DNA of 64,000 nt from Rhizobium sp. 2MFCol3.1 (GCF_000377565.1 NZ_KB898360.1:1-64000); one strand, 5' to 3'; shown: positions 7,445 to 18,359, counted from the first letter of the stretch. A program made the numbers and translations. Notes: generated by a model not told the origin, from the sequence alone.

Positions 7445-9040
7445 TCAATCAACAGCAAATACGAGCGGCTTGGCCTGTCGGATTGCTGGGTTGGCGGTCA
7501 ATTTTCCAAGCACGTCGTCGCTGACGGGGCCATCGACGTAAAGCAGCGCGATCGCGTCACCGCCCTGCTCGCCACGGCCGAGCTGGAAGTTGGCGATGTT
7601 GACGCCGGCCGCACCCAGCGTCGTGCCGATGAAGCCGATCATGCCGGGAACGTCGGTGTTGGAGATGTAGACCATGTTCGCGCCGACATCGCCGTCGAGG
7701 TTGATGCCCTTGATCTGGATGAAGCGCGGCTTGCCGTCGGAGAAGACGGTGCCGGCAACCGAGCGCGTCTGCTTGTCGGTCTTGACCGTCAGCTTGATGT
7801 AGCCGTCGTAAACGCCGGTCTTGTCGCGCTTGACCTCGGAAAGAACGATGCCCTTTTCCTTGATCATGATCGGAGCCGAAACCATGTTGACGTCGGCGAC
7901 CTGGTTGCGGATGAGGCCGGCGAGCAGCGCAGACGTCAGCGCCTTGGTGTTCATCGTCGCGGTCGCGCCGTCGAACAGGATCTCGATTTCCTTGATCGGG
8001 TCTTCCGAGACCTGGCCGACGAACGCGCCGAGAACGTCGGCGAGCTTGATGAACGGCTTCAGGATCGGCGCTTCTTCAGCGGTGATCGAGGGCATGTTGA
8101 TGGCGTTGGAAACGGCACCCTTGACGAGGTAGTCCGACATCTGCTCGGCAACCTGCAGGGCGACGTTTTCCTGCGCTTCCGTGGTCGATGCGCCCAGATG
8201 CGGCGTGCAGACGACGTTGGGCAGGCCGAACAGCGGGCTTTCCTTGGCGGGCTCGACTTCGAAGACGTCGAAGCCGGCGCCGGCGACGTGGCCGGACTTG
8301 ATGGCTTCGGCAAGCGCTGCTTCGTCAACCAGGCCGCCACGGGCGCAGTTGATGATGCGAACGCCGGGCTTGGTCTTGGCGAGGTTTTCCTTGCCGAGAA
8401 TGCCGCGCGTCTTGTCCGTCATCGGAACGTGCAGGGTGATGAAGTCGGCCTTGGCGAGCAGCTCGTCGAGCTCGACCTTGGTGACGCCCATCTCCTGAGC
8501 GCGCTCGGCCGAGAGGAAGGGGTCGTAGGCGAGAACATGCATGCCGAGGCCAATGGCCTTCTTGCAGACGATGCCGCCGATGTTGCCGGCGCCGATGACG
8601 CCGAGCGTCTTGCCGGTGATCTCGACACCCATGAACTTCGACTTTTCCCACTTGCCGGCCTGCGTGGAGGCATCGGCTGCAGGCAGCTGGCGGGCAACGG
8701 CGAACATCAGAGCGATCGCGTGTTCAGCGGTTGTGATCGAGTTGCCGAACGGGGTGTTCATGACGATGATACCGCGGCGCGAGGCGGCCGGGATATCGAC
8801 GTTGTCAACGCCGATGCCGGCGCGGCCGATGACCTTGAGGTTGGTCGCAGCCGCGATCAGCTTTTCCGTCGCCTTGGTGGCGGAGCGGATGGCGAGACCG
8901 TCGTAATTGCCGATGATTTCGGCGAGCTTGTCCTTGTCCTTGCCGAGCTGCGGCTGGAAATCGACTTCGACGCCGCGATCACGGAAGATCTGGACGGCGG
9001 TTTCCGACAGTTCGTCGGATACGAGAACGCGAGGTGCCAT
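7445..9040 (-). CDS. serA: D-3-phosphoglycerate dehydrogenase
   Basis: 531 residues, the long form of the enzyme. It oxidises 3-phosphoglycerate with NAD+, the first step of serine synthesis. Seen: N-terminal substrate domain, Rossmann motif GVIGAGNIGGIV (~146-157), catalytic Arg in NCARGGLVDEAAL, Glu in FDVFEVEPA and His in CTPHLGAST, an intervening domain, and a C-terminal ACT domain (NTDVPGMIGFIGTTLG...NIANFQLGR) that in this family senses serine. It follows serC on the same strand with an 85-bp gap that holds a hairpin (9090-9112), so the two probably form an operon with some attenuation between them. Confidence 0.97.
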   Translation of the reverse strand: MAPRVLVSDELSETAVQIFRDRGVEVDFQPQLGKDKDKLAEIIGNYDGLAIRSATKATEKLIAAATNLKVIGRAGIGVDNVDIPAASRRGIIVMNTPFGNSITTAEHAIALMFAVARQLPAADASTQAGKWEKSKFMGVEITGKTLGVIGAGNIGGIVCKKAIGLGMHVLAYDPFLSAERAQEMGVTKVELDELLAKADFITLHVPMTDKTRGILGKENLAKTKPGVRIINCARGGLVDEAALAEAIKSGHVAGAGFDVFEVEPAKESPLFGLPNVVCTPHLGASTTEAQENVALQVAEQMSDYLVKGAVSNAINMPSITAEEAPILKPFIKLADVLGAFVGQVSEDPIKEIEILFDGATATMNTKALTSALLAGLIRNQVADVNMVSAPIMIKEKGIVLSEVKRDKTGVYDGYIKLTVKTDKQTRSVAGTVFSDGKPRFIQIKGINLDGDVGANMVYISNTDVPGMIGFIGTTLGAAGVNIANFQLGRGEQGGDAIALLYVDGPVSDDVLGKLTANPAIRQAKPLVFAVD

Positions 9041-9125
9041 TGGGGGCTTCCTTCAAAAGGTTCAACGATGGAATGTATCGGGATTGCGAGGCTCCGCCTT
9101 TTCAGCGGAGCCGGATGCGATCAAC

Positions 9126-10307
9126 TCAGGCAGCGGCCTGGGAAAGCGTTGCCTTCTGGGTCGCAAACGCCCAGGAGAGCCACGGCATCAGCTTCTGCAT
9201 GTCTGCAGTTTCGATCGTGGCGCCGGCCCAGATGCGCAGGCCCGACGGCGCGTCGCGGTAATGGCCGATGTCGTAGGCGACACCTTCCTTGTCGAGCAGG
9301 CTGACGATGCCCTTGGCGAAGTTCGCCTGGCCGTCGGCGTCGAGCGCCAGAACGTCCTTGTCGGTGATCTTCAGGCAGACCGAGGTGTTGGAAGCCGTCT
9401 CGGCCTTGACGGCCAGGTTGGCGATCCAGTCATTGGCGGCAACGAAGTCGGCGATGACCTTGGCGTTGGCGTCGGCGCGGGCCATCAGGCCCTTCAGGCC
9501 GCCAACGTCCTTCGACCACAGCAGCGCATCGATATAGTCCTCGACGCAGAGCATGGACGGCGTGTTGATGGTTTCGCCGGTGAATATGCCCTCGATCAGC
9601 TTGCCGCCCGAGGTCATGCGGAAGATCTTCGGCAGCGGCCAGGCCGGTGCGTAGGTGGTGAGACGCTCGACAGCACGCGGCGACAGGATGATGACGCCAT
9701 GAGCGCCCTCGCCGCCGAGAACCTTCTGCCAGGAGAAGGTGACGACATCGAGCTTGGCGAAATCAAGGTTCTGCGCGAAGGCGGCAGAGGTCGCATCGCA
9801 GATCGTCAGACCCTTGCGGTCGGCGGGAATGAAATCGCCGTTCGGGACGCGAACGCCCGAGGTGGTGCCGTTCCATGTGAAGACGACGTCGCGGTCGAAA
9901 TCGATGGTCGAGAGATCGGGCAGTTCGCCGTAGCCAGCTTCGATCTTGCGAACGTCTTTCAGCTTCAGCTGCTTGACGACGTCGGTGACCCAACCGGCGC
10001 CAAAGCTTTCCCAGGCGACCATGTCGACGCCGCGCTCGCCGAGCAGTGACCAGAGCGCCATTTCGACGGCGCCGGTATCGGAAGCGGGCACGATGCCGAT
10101 GCGGTAATCCGCCGGCACTTCGAGAACTTCGCGCGTGAGATCAATGGCTTGCTTGAGCTTCGTCTTTCCGATTTTCGCACGATGCGAACGGCCGAGCGGC
10201 GCGTCGGAAAGGGCTTCGAGCGACCAACCGGGGCGCTTCGAGCAAGGACCAGACGAAAAATGGGTGTTGTTCGGACGTACGTCCGGCTTCGCGGTGGCAG
10301 TGGCCAT
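9126..10307 (-). CDS. serC: Phosphoserine aminotransferase
   Basis: About 393 residues, the alphaproteobacterial-type SerC. This PLP enzyme converts 3-phosphohydroxypyruvate and glutamate to phosphoserine. Seen: N-terminal [17 protein letters not shown], the cofactor region ICDATSAAF and the PLP-lysine segment [18 protein letters not shown] 10307 follows GAAGGG; the open frame runs upstream to 10391 but adds a non-conserved stretch. First gene of a serC-serA operon. The 5' leader contains a small hairpin (CCTCTC...GAGAGG) just before the start; see the separate entry. Confidence 0.96.
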   Translation of the reverse strand: MATATAKPDVRPNNTHFSSGPCSKRPGWSLEALSDAPLGRSHRAKIGKTKLKQAIDLTREVLEVPADYRIGIVPASDTGAVEMALWSLLGERGVDMVAWESFGAGWVTDVVKQLKLKDVRKIEAGYGELPDLSTIDFDRDVVFTWNGTTSGVRVPNGDFIPADRKGLTICDATSAAFAQNLDFAKLDVVTFSWQKVLGGEGAHGVIILSPRAVERLTTYAPAWPLPKIFRMTSGGKLIEGIFTGETINTPSMLCVEDYIDALLWSKDVGGLKGLMARADANAKVIADFVAANDWIANLAVKAETASNTSVCLKITDKDVLALDADGQANFAKGIVSLLDKEGVAYDIGHYRDAPSGLRIWAGATIETADMQKLMPWLSWAFATQKATLSQAAA

Positions 10308-10445
10308 ATGTATACCCTTCCAGGTAATTAGCCTCTCGTTGGGGAGAGGTGTCCCGCCGCCGTTGATACAGATGTGGCCAGATATCGTCAACTTACAAAT
10401 GTCGCGCTTTGAGGAATTATTGACGCAGGAGCGACGTGGCGGGAA
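10308..10445 (-). promoter_or_regulatory. serC 5' leader, candidate structured RNA
   Basis: Between the terminator at 10452-10475 and serC there are ~135 bases without a gene. On the minus strand a hairpin with arms CCTCTC and GAGAGG lies about 20 bases before the start codon, partly next to the ribosome-binding site. A serC leader motif has been described upstream of serC in Alphaproteobacteria; whether this is an example was not tested. Treat as a candidate only. Confidence 0.35.
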
Positions 10446-10451
10446 ACGAGA

Positions 10452-10475
10452 AAAGCCGCCCCAAGGGACGGCTTT
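10452..10475 (-). terminator. Terminator after the outer-membrane protein gene
   Basis: On the minus strand AAAGCCG, loop TCCCTTGGGG, CGGCTTTTCTC. It sits 40 bp after the stop of the porin-like gene and upstream of serC. Confidence 0.75.
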
Positions 10476-10514
10476 CCAAGATGTGGAGACAATGTCTCGT
10501 TTGAATACAGGCGC

Positions 10515-11363
10515 TTACTTATAGACCGGCTGCTGCAGCGGAATTTCCGGAGCAGGCTCGTAGGACGCCGTCTGGCAACCGCCGAACAGGTAGCGAGCGC
10601 CGACGCGTGCTTCATGAACGTTGAAGCCCTTGTCGCGGCCCGGGCCGCCGTTTTCGTTGTAGCCGAACATGTCGCCGCCGTTGACGTGCAGGAAGCGGTA
10701 GCCGACGTCGGCCTTGACGTTGCAGGTCACGTCGATCGACGCACCGGCCATCAGGCCGTAGCTGAAGCGCCAGCCGCCCTTGCCGCCGTGGATGACCGTG
10801 TCATCGCAACCATTGCCGCTGCCGCTGGTGTCGCAAGACGTGTTGCTCAGGTCCTTCCACTTGACGTAGGTGCCGCCGATGCCGGCGCCGACGTAAGGCG
10901 TGACGTAGCCGTAGGTGCCGAGATCGACATAGGCGTTGGCCATCAGCGACCATGCGGTCAGCGAGGAAAGATCGGTCGAGGAGCAGGTAACCTGGCAGGC
11001 GCCGAATTGCGAGCCGCCGCCATTGGTCGAACCGTGGAAGTCGGACTTGCCGAGATAATCCAGCGTCACGTCGGTGCGCAGATAGTTGTTGATCTGGTAA
11101 CCGACACCGCCGCCGATGGTCCAGGCGTCATCGAGATCGGCGCGGTCGAAGCTGGCTTCGCTTGCGCTGCTGCCGCCCTGGAAGAATTTCGCGCCACGCA
11201 GGTCGTTGAAGCCGTAGCCGACATCGCCGCGCAGATACCAGCCGGTCGCTTCGGTCACGGTGACCTCGGGAGCGGCGATCGGTTCGGCGGGCATGAGGTC
11301 CGCGGCATAAGCATTCGAGGTAATGAGCAATGCGGCGAAGACGCCAGACAAGCTTCTCTTCAT
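10515..11363 (-). CDS. Outer-membrane beta-barrel protein (Omp25/RopB-like porin family)
   Basis: About 282 residues. A signal peptide (MKRSLSGVFAALLITSNAYA, cut before ADLMPAEP) precedes a Pro/Glu linker and a small barrel with alternating hydrophobic strands: GWYLRGDVGYGFNDLRG, YLRTDVTLDYLG, YVTPYVGAGIGGTYVKW, VGYRFLHV and a final VGARYLFGG strand. This fits the opacity/Omp25-31-type proteins common in Rhizobiales outer membranes. Four Cys residues lie in extracellular-type loops. The tail PAPEIPLQQPVYK is unusual in running past the barrel. ATG 11363 is preferred over GTG 11372. It has its own promoter and terminator. Its exact role is not shown. Confidence 0.82.
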   Translation of the reverse strand: MKRSLSGVFAALLITSNAYAADLMPAEPIAAPEVTVTEATGWYLRGDVGYGFNDLRGAKFFQGGSSASEASFDRADLDDAWTIGGGVGYQINNYLRTDVTLDYLGKSDFHGSTNGGGSQFGACQVTCSSTDLSSLTAWSLMANAYVDLGTYGYVTPYVGAGIGGTYVKWKDLSNTSCDTSGSGNGCDDTVIHGGKGGWRFSYGLMAGASIDVTCNVKADVGYRFLHVNGGDMFGYNENGGPGRDKGFNVHEARVGARYLFGGCQTASYEPAPEIPLQQPVYK

Positions 11364-11446
11364 GGATCCCACTCCAAGGTTCGACGCCTGGCAGGATCGA
11401 GCTCCGCCAGTTGAATACGTTTCGGTAAGGATAATGAAGTGGAAAC

Positions 11447-11475
11447 GTTAAGCGCTGCTTAACTGTAATTGTCAA
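11447..11475 (-). promoter_or_regulatory. Candidate promoter with operator-like dyad for the outer-membrane protein gene
   Basis: On the minus strand -35 TTGACA (11475-11470) and -10 CTTAAC (11452-11447) are 17 bp apart. A perfect dyad GTTAAGC GCT GCTTAAC (11447-11463) overlaps the -10, suggesting repressor or activator control. The predicted leader is ~75 nt. Confidence 0.5.
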
Positions 11476-11739
11476 ACATCGCCTTTTACTCAAAGGCACT
11501 GGCAAACCGCTGATTTGGTTCGGATTTTATTGCCTGAACACGCATCGGGCGGGTGCGGTCAAAGCCTGCGGATATCACCGTCCGCGCGTCGCTGCCACGC
11601 TAATAAAAAGCGCCCGACTTAACAAAGTTAATAGCGGTTCTGGCCGTAAGCGCGTAGGGTGCATTGTCGGTCAGGACTTTTAAGGCAATGACCGCTTGGG
11701 AGTTACTAAGCGCTTCCGCCCCTTTATGGAGGTGCGCCC
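11476..11739. other. Intergenic region, no gene seen
   Basis: About 260 bp between the porin promoter and the small gene at 11740. Short frames here start poorly and show no protein-like pattern. It should hold the promoter of the downstream gene, but I could not place one with confidence. Confidence 0.5.
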
Positions 11740-11943
11740 ATGTCCAAGCTCAACAGAGCTATTTCGTTCGAAGAAGATCTATCGCCCGTTTTCGAGGCCC
11801 TGTCGCTTTGGTGCAGGGAGCAGAGATTCGGGCCCGACAGCCTGCAAGGCTGTGCAGCCGCATCGAGGCTGCTCGACTTCTTCGAAGACGGTGCCATCAC
11901 GACACCAGCGCTTCTCGACCTCATGCGTCGAGAGGTGATCTGA
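11740..11943 (+). CDS. Small conserved-looking protein of unknown function
   Basis: 67 residues (MSKLNRAISFEEDLSPVFEALSLWCREQRFG...DLMRREVI), mostly helical and acidic, with one Trp-Cys pair. There is no signal peptide or membrane helix. ATG 11740 follows TGGAGG at good distance, the main reason to accept it over overlapping frames. A strong bidirectional terminator follows 24 bp after the stop. I do not recognise a family. Confidence 0.65.
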   Translation: MSKLNRAISFEEDLSPVFEALSLWCREQRFGPDSLQGCAAASRLLDFFEDGAITTPALLDLMRREVI

Positions 11944-11966
11944 CAAAATCGCGATGTACGAATGAG

Positions 11967-11991
11967 AATGCCCAGCCAAAGGCTGGGCATT
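11967..11991. terminator. Bidirectional terminator between the small ORF and glmM
   Basis: Perfect 11-bp stem AATGCCCAGCC, loop AAA, GGCTGGGCATT. It lies between convergent genes and ends both transcripts (glmM from the minus strand). Confidence 0.75.
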
Positions 11992-12020
11992 GGAAGCTTG
12001 TGGACGGTGCCTGACGAAAA

Positions 12021-13373
<1,353 letters not shown>

Positions 13374-13560
13374 ATGCACCCCTGTGCCTTGAGCGCGCGT
13401 TACGCTGCGCATCGTCGTGTCTTGCAAATTGCACGCCTGCGCGTGTTCCCTCGCCAGAGAGGCCTTCATTGAGGCCACCTTATGTCAGCGGAATGCCACA
13501 AAACGCGGCAACCATCACGTCAATTAACGAGAAAATCGATTATATCCCGTTACCAACGAA

Positions 13561-13594
13561 AAAGGCCGGACACCATTTCGGGTGTCCGGCCTTT
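13561..13594 (-). terminator. Terminator downstream of ftsH
   Basis: Perfect 14-bp stem AAAGGCCGGACACC with GGTGTCCGGCCTTT, a 6-base loop and T-runs on both strands, 19 bp after the ftsH stop. Confidence 0.88.
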
Positions 13595-13613
13595 TCATGA
13601 TTTCCAAAGAAAA

Positions 13614-15542
13614 TCAGTGCGGTTGCGGCTCCATGCCACCTTCGGCCTCATCGCCCTTGGCAGGACGCGTGCCGGTCTTCGGCACGGCCGAACCACGGCT
13701 CGGAGGCGTATCGTCACCGAGATCACGCGACGGCTTTTCACCGCGAATCAACGCCTTGATCTCTTCGCCGGTCAGCGTCTCGTATTCGAGCAGGCCTTCG
13801 GCGATGGCCACGAACGCGTCATGGTCGTCGGTCAGGATGCGGCGCGCTTCGGCATAGGCTTCGTCGATCAGCTTGCGAACTTCCGAATCGATGGTCATGG
13901 CCGTCGCTTCGGACACGTTCTTCGACTGCGAAACCGAGTGGCCGAGGAAGACTTCCTGCTGGTTTTCACCATAGGAAACCTGGCCGAGCTTGTCGGAGAA
14001 GCCCCACTGGGTGACCATCGCACGGGCAAGCTTGGTGGCCTGCTCGATGTCGGACGATGCGCCCGATGTGATGTTCTCCTTGCCGAAGGTCAGTTCTTCG
14101 GCAACGCGACCGCCCATCATGATGACGAGGCGCGAGACCATCCACTTGTAGCTCATCGAGTAGCGGTCGCCCTCGGGAAGCTGCATGACCATGCCGAGTG
14201 CACGGCCGCGCGGAATGATCGTCGCCTTGTGCAGCGGATCGGCCACCGGAACCTTGAGCGCCGTGATGGCGTGGCCGGCTTCGTGGTAGGCGGTCAGCTT
14301 CTTTTCGGCTTCGGTCATGGCGGACGAGCGGCGCTCGGCGCCCATCATGATCTTGTCCTTGGCGTCTTCGAATTCCTGCATGGTGACGACGCGCTTGTTG
14401 CGACGCGCGGCCATCAGGGCAGCTTCGTTGACGAGGTTCATCAGGTCGGCACCGGAGAAGCCGGGCGTACCGCGAGCCAGAACCTTGAGATCGACATTCG
14501 GCGCCAGCGGCACGTTGCGGGCGTGAACCTTGAGGATGCGCTCACGACCGACGATATCGGGGTTCGGAACGACGACCTGGCGGTCGAAACGGCCCGGACG
14601 CAGCAGCGCCGGATCGAGAACGTCGGGACGGTTGGTCGCCGCGATCAGGATGATGCCTTCGTTTGCTTCGAAGCCGTCCATCTCGACCAGCAGCTGGTTC
14701 AGCGTCTGCTCGCGTTCGTCGTTACCGCCGCCGAGACCGGCGCCACGATGGCGGCCGACGGCGTCGATTTCGTCGATGAAGATGATGCACGGCGCGTTCT
14801 TCTTGGCCTGCTCGAACATGTCGCGGACGCGGCTTGCGCCGACACCGACGAACATTTCGACGAAGTCGGAACCCGAGATCGTGAAGAACGGAACGTTTGC
14901 CTCGCCTGCGACGGAGCGTGCGAGCAGCGTCTTACCGGTACCGGGAGGGCCGACCAGAAGCACGCCGCGCGGAATCTTGCCGCCGAGACGCTGGAACTTC
15001 TGCGGATCACGCAGAAATTCGACGATTTCCTCAAGGTCCTGCTTGGCTTCGTCGACGCCGGCGACGTCATCGAACGTGACGCGGCCATGCGCTTCGGTAA
15101 GCAGCTTGGCCTTCGACTTGCCGAAGCCCATCGCGCCGCGCGAACCACCCTGCATCTGCCGCATGAAGAACAGCCAGACGCCGAGGATGAGAAGCATCGG
15201 CAGCAAGGTGCCGAGATAGCTCAGGAAACCGGAAGAACCGTCGGTTTCGGGACGTGCCGAAACGAGAACATTCTTCGTCTGCAGGCGATCGAGCAGATTG
15301 TCGTCGACCACAGGCGTATAGGTTTGGAAGGTGGTGCCATTTTCAACATAGCTGCCGGAGACGCGGTTACCCGTGACGACGACTTCCTTGACGCGGCCCG
15401 CATCCACTTCACGCAGGAACTGCGAATAAGGGATATCGCGGGAGCTGGTCTGCGCCGGCGACGTCTGGAACATACTGAAGAGGGCAATCAGCAAAAGCGC
15501 TATGATTGCCCACAAGGCGAAATTACGTAAGTTAGGGTTCAT
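13614..15542 (-). CDS. ftsH: ATP-dependent zinc metalloprotease FtsH
   Basis: 642 residues. This inner-membrane AAA+ protease performs quality control and degrades regulatory proteins. Seen: TM1 (~9-24), a periplasmic domain, TM2 (~112-127), Walker A GPPGTGKT (198-205), Walker B IIFIDEID, second region of homology ([13 protein letters not shown]), zinc site HEAGH (~420) and a Pro/Asp-rich C-terminal tail ending [12 protein letters not shown] 15542 ([13 protein letters not shown]) follows GGGGAG. The downstream end of a ybgC-tol-pal-cpoB-tilS-ftsH series; a 98-bp gap separates it from tilS and probably holds its own promoter. Confidence 0.98.
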   Translation of the reverse strand: MNPNLRNFALWAIIALLLIALFSMFQTSPAQTSSRDIPYSQFLREVDAGRVKEVVVTGNRVSGSYVENGTTFQTYTPVVDDNLLDRLQTKNVLVSARPETDGSSGFLSYLGTLLPMLLILGVWLFFMRQMQGGSRGAMGFGKSKAKLLTEAHGRVTFDDVAGVDEAKQDLEEIVEFLRDPQKFQRLGGKIPRGVLLVGPPGTGKTLLARSVAGEANVPFFTISGSDFVEMFVGVGASRVRDMFEQAKKNAPCIIFIDEIDAVGRHRGAGLGGGNDEREQTLNQLLVEMDGFEANEGIILIAATNRPDVLDPALLRPGRFDRQVVVPNPDIVGRERILKVHARNVPLAPNVDLKVLARGTPGFSGADLMNLVNEAALMAARRNKRVVTMQEFEDAKDKIMMGAERRSSAMTEAEKKLTAYHEAGHAITALKVPVADPLHKATIIPRGRALGMVMQLPEGDRYSMSYKWMVSRLVIMMGGRVAEELTFGKENITSGASSDIEQATKLARAMVTQWGFSDKLGQVSYGENQQEVFLGHSVSQSKNVSEATAMTIDSEVRKLIDEAYAEARRILTDDHDAFVAIAEGLLEYETLTGEEIKALIRGEKPSRDLGDDTPPSRGSAVPKTGTRPAKGDEAEGGMEPQPH

Positions 15543-15640
15543 CGAACTCCCCAGCACTGGAACGACCGCCTCATGGCGACCGCTTTATTTGGCTTCTAAC
15601 ATAGGATTGCGTCAGGCGGTTGCCAAGGCAAACCCATCAG

Positions 15641-17191
15641 TTAGATGGTTTTTCCGTCAATAAGACCTAAAGGCGGTTTTGGATAGGGGCGTGTTCCAAA
15701 GGCTGCCGCGAGGCTGGTCGCGAACTTGACGTCCAATCGTGTCAAAAAACGGTCGAAGGGCGCGAAATATGGCACGACGTCGATGTCATCGGCGAGATCG
15801 GGCGACGGGTCGGCGGCGACGATGCGCGCTTGCGCCGCACGGGCTCGGGCGAGCGTGCTTTTGGGGAGGTTTTCGGGTGTTGGCATGGCGGCAGGTCCAT
15901 CGCCGGCTCTGCCATTGCTTTCTTGGCGTCTAGCTGTTTCGGCGCCGCCCTCCTGTCCACCCTCATTCCTGTGCTTGTCACAGGAATCCAGCGTGCCCAA
16001 GTCCTTGGGCACAAAAGAGTCCCTCACGGCGCGGACGCGCCGTTGCTGGATTCCTGTGACAAGCACAGGAATGAGGGAGTGTGAGTTAGGCGCTTGGTGC
16101 CCTACTGCAGCGTCGGCACTCGTCCCCGCAGCCCCAACGGTCACCTCAACCTCAGACCTGTTCACCACCACATACCGCCCATCCCACACACCACGCTCGC
16201 CGGCGCCGACCGTCAGCGGCACCAGCCCCCGCGTCTCCCGCGCCAGATACAGCCCATCGCGCCTTAGATCGAACACCACCCGCCCCGCCGTCATCCGACC
16301 AGGCCGGCCCGCTTCGACAAACTCGACCACCGCGCCGATCTGCTCCGCCCCCAGCGCAAACGCCTGCCCACCGATCACAGCCGCCAGCCGCGCAAGCCCA
16401 TGCCCAAGCACCGCCCGATCAACTGAAAGACCAGCAACGCCAACCCGCAACAGCATTCCCTCATGCACATCGACATGCGCATCAAGCCACCCGGCCGCAG
16501 CCTCATCGAGCGCCATCCGCGAAGCCGTCATCGCCTCAATCTCGCCGACCGAGATCCCCTCGCCCGCCAGCGCCTGGCGCGTCCGCACCCGCTCGTATTT
16601 CACATCCTCGTTGCTCGGATCATCGCTCCACCCGATACCGCGCAGCTTAAGCATCGCGCGAATATCCGCCCGCAGCGAAGACAGCAGCGGCCGGGCGACC
16701 CAGATGCGACGATCGAACAGAACCAGATCGGCGATCCCAGTCGTGGTGGCGGCCGAGCGTTGGCCGCGCATGGCAAATGTCTCGCGCTGATCGTCGAGCG
16801 TATGGCCGGTCACGATAATGTCAGCGCCGAGCTCGACTGCTGCCTCGGCAAGCAGCCCGTAGCGGGCATCGCGCGCGGCGGCCATGATGCCGGCCTTCGG
16901 CTTGGTGCCCTGCCAGATCTTGGTGACGTGAGGAATATCGAGCGATCGGCAAAGAGCAGCAACATCGCGCGCTTCATCGGCCGATTGTGGGCGCAGCGCG
17001 TGGTCGACGGTCGCGGCGCAGAGGGAAATTTGGGGATTGGGCTCGGCCTTCAGCGCATCGTAGAGCGCGATCAGCAGGCCAGTGGAATCACTGCCGCCCG
17101 AAATCGCGACGAGAATGCGCGAGGGCTGGTCAAGCGAGGAGAGAAAGCGGCGTGTCGCCGTCTCTGGGGAGAGGATGCCGTCCGGGCGCAA
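15641..17191 (-). CDS. tilS: tRNA(Ile)-lysidine synthase carrying an in-frame palindromic insert
   Basis: 516 residues as read. TilS adds lysine to C34 of tRNA-Ile(CAU) so that it reads AUA. Seen: the PP-loop SGGSDSTG near residue 34, IVTGHTLDDQRETFAMR, ARPLLSSLR and WSDDPSNED, all typical of the N-terminal catalytic domain. Residues ~372-411 are encoded by a palindromic repeat (15960-16077) that keeps the frame open (IPVLVTGIQ..., LDSCDKHRNE). After it the frame continues to a plausible C-terminus (APFDRFLTRLDVKFATSLAAAFG). The frame opens right after the cpoB stop; TTG 17191 is the only early start codon seen, so the N-terminus is uncertain. Confidence 0.88.
   Translation of the reverse strand: MRPDGILSPETATRRFLSSLDQPSRILVAISGGSDSTGLLIALYDALKAEPNPQISLCAATVDHALRPQSADEARDVAALCRSLDIPHVTKIWQGTKPKAGIMAAARDARYGLLAEAAVELGADIIVTGHTLDDQRETFAMRGQRSAATTTGIADLVLFDRRIWVARPLLSSLRADIRAMLKLRGIGWSDDPSNEDVKYERVRTRQALAGEGISVGEIEAMTASRMALDEAAAGWLDAHVDVHEGMLLRVGVAGLSVDRAVLGHGLARLAAVIGGQAFALGAEQIGAVVEFVEAGRPGRMTAGRVVFDLRRDGLYLARETRGLVPLTVGAGERGVWDGRYVVVNRSEVEVTVGAAGTSADAAVGHQAPNSHSLIPVLVTGIQQRRVRAVRDSFVPKDLGTLDSCDKHRNEGGQEGGAETARRQESNGRAGDGPAAMPTPENLPKSTLARARAAQARIVAADPSPDLADDIDVVPYFAPFDRFLTRLDVKFATSLAAAFGTRPYPKPPLGLIDGKTI
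15960..16077. repeat. Nested palindromic repeat element inside tilS
   Basis: Outer arms 15960-15992 and 16045-16077 form a perfect 33-bp inverted repeat (core ATTCCTGTGCTTGTCACAGG). Between them lie two smaller perfect hairpins: GTGCCCAAG/CTTGGGCAC and ACGGCGCG/CGCGCCGT. The RNA or single strand would fold as a three-way cruciform. Similar sequences (translated as PVLVTGIQ / DSCDKHRNE) are familiar as dispersed repeats in Rhizobiaceae; this copy lies within a coding frame. Confidence 0.9.
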
Positions 17192-17203
17192 GACCGGAAA
17201 GCC

Positions 17204-18250
17204 TTAGCAGGAGAGACGCTTCTGTTCACTCGCGACCTTGGATATGACGGCGCGGGAAGCCTTGGGATAACGCTTCGGCACTTCGCGCAGCGTTGCGCAG
17301 GCGGTTTCCGTATTGTCGAGCGCGGCCAGCGACATGCCGAGCTTCAAGAGCATTTCCGGCGCCTTTTCCGACGTGCCGTACTTCTGGTGCGCGTTCAGGA
17401 AGGTCTTGGCCGATTCGTTGAACTTGCCCTGCGAATAGAGCGCTTCGCCAAGCCAGAAATTGGCATCCGCCGCGCGCGCGCTGTTCGGATACTGGCCGAT
17501 ATAGGCGTTGAATTCCTTTTCGGCGGTCGAGTAGTCGCCTGACAGCACATGGCCGTAAGCAGCCTTGTACTGATCGGCTTCGCTGCCGAGCGACGCGGTC
17601 TGCGAGCCTGCGGCACCGACCGGCGGCAGCGGGCTGGAGCCGACTTCGGCGCCCGGATTGACCGAGCCACCGATCGGATTGCCGTTCTGGTCGAACTGCA
17701 TGGAGCCGAGCTGCTGCGGCGGCTGGCCGAGACCGGTGTTCTCAGGGACGTCGGTCGAGGGCGACGTTTCAGGTGCCCTCGAGGTCTGGATGGCGCGGGC
17801 GACATCGTCGCCACCGCCCTGTCCCATTGCCTGACCTTGGCCCATTCCCTGACCTTGCGCCGTCTGGTTGGAAGCCGGGATATCGGCTTCGCTCTTCTTC
17901 ATCGGCTTGGATGCACCACCGGCGCTGCCGCCACCGCCGCCGCTCTTTTCCAGTTCCTGAAAGCGGAATTCATTGTCTTCCTGTGCCTTGCGGATGGTCT
18001 CCTGCATCTGCAGCAGCTGGAAGCTCATTTCCTCGATGCGGCCGTTCAGCTGGCGCAGCTGATCTTCGAGCTGCTGGATGCGCACTTCCGCGCCGCCGGC
18101 CTGCACGTTGACGACGGGCGCCTGCGCCGGTGCCTGGCTGGCCGTCTTGTTTCCGAAATGCAATCCGAATAGCGACGACGCGTTCGCCGATTGGCCAACC
18201 CCGGCCACCGTTGCGAGGCAGAGCATGCCCGCCACGACAAATTTCTTCAT
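17204..18250 (-). CDS. cpoB: Cell-division coordinator CpoB (YbgF), Tol-Pal system
   Basis: 348 residues, periplasmic. A signal peptide (MKKFVVAGMLCLATVAGVGQSANA) is followed by a coiled coil (VRIQQLEDQLRQLNGRIEEMSFQLLQMQETIRK), a low-complexity Gly/Gln linker (QGQGMGQGQAMGQG) and C-terminal TPR repeats (YKAAYGHVLSGDYSTAEKEF..., ANFWLGEALYSQGKF...). In E. coli CpoB links peptidoglycan synthesis to Tol-driven outer-membrane constriction. ATG 18250 fits the signal peptide. It follows pal on the same strand; a terminator-like hairpin (18360-18387) lies between them. Confidence 0.94.
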   Translation of the reverse strand: MKKFVVAGMLCLATVAGVGQSANASSLFGLHFGNKTASQAPAQAPVVNVQAGGAEVRIQQLEDQLRQLNGRIEEMSFQLLQMQETIRKAQEDNEFRFQELEKSGGGGGSAGGASKPMKKSEADIPASNQTAQGQGMGQGQAMGQGGGDDVARAIQTSRAPETSPSTDVPENTGLGQPPQQLGSMQFDQNGNPIGGSVNPGAEVGSSPLPPVGAAGSQTASLGSEADQYKAAYGHVLSGDYSTAEKEFNAYIGQYPNSARAADANFWLGEALYSQGKFNESAKTFLNAHQKYGTSEKAPEMLLKLGMSLAALDNTETACATLREVPKRYPKASRAVISKVASEQKRLSC

Positions 18251-18359
18251 TTGGTTCGTCCTGTCCCAGTGATTCTTCGCGCCTCGATGGCACGAACAGG
18301 AGATTTTTCCAATTGCTTTCAAAAAGCAACGGAGTTCGGCCAAAGTGTGTTCAAAAAGA

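Noticed and set aside
13482-15530. 682-residue plus-strand frame
   Set aside because: Antisense to ftsH, which has full catalytic motifs; the shadow frame has no domain.
15960-16077. CRISPR-like or attachment-site interpretation of the tilS repeat
   Set aside because: There is one inverted element, not spaced direct repeats, and no integrase or cas gene nearby.
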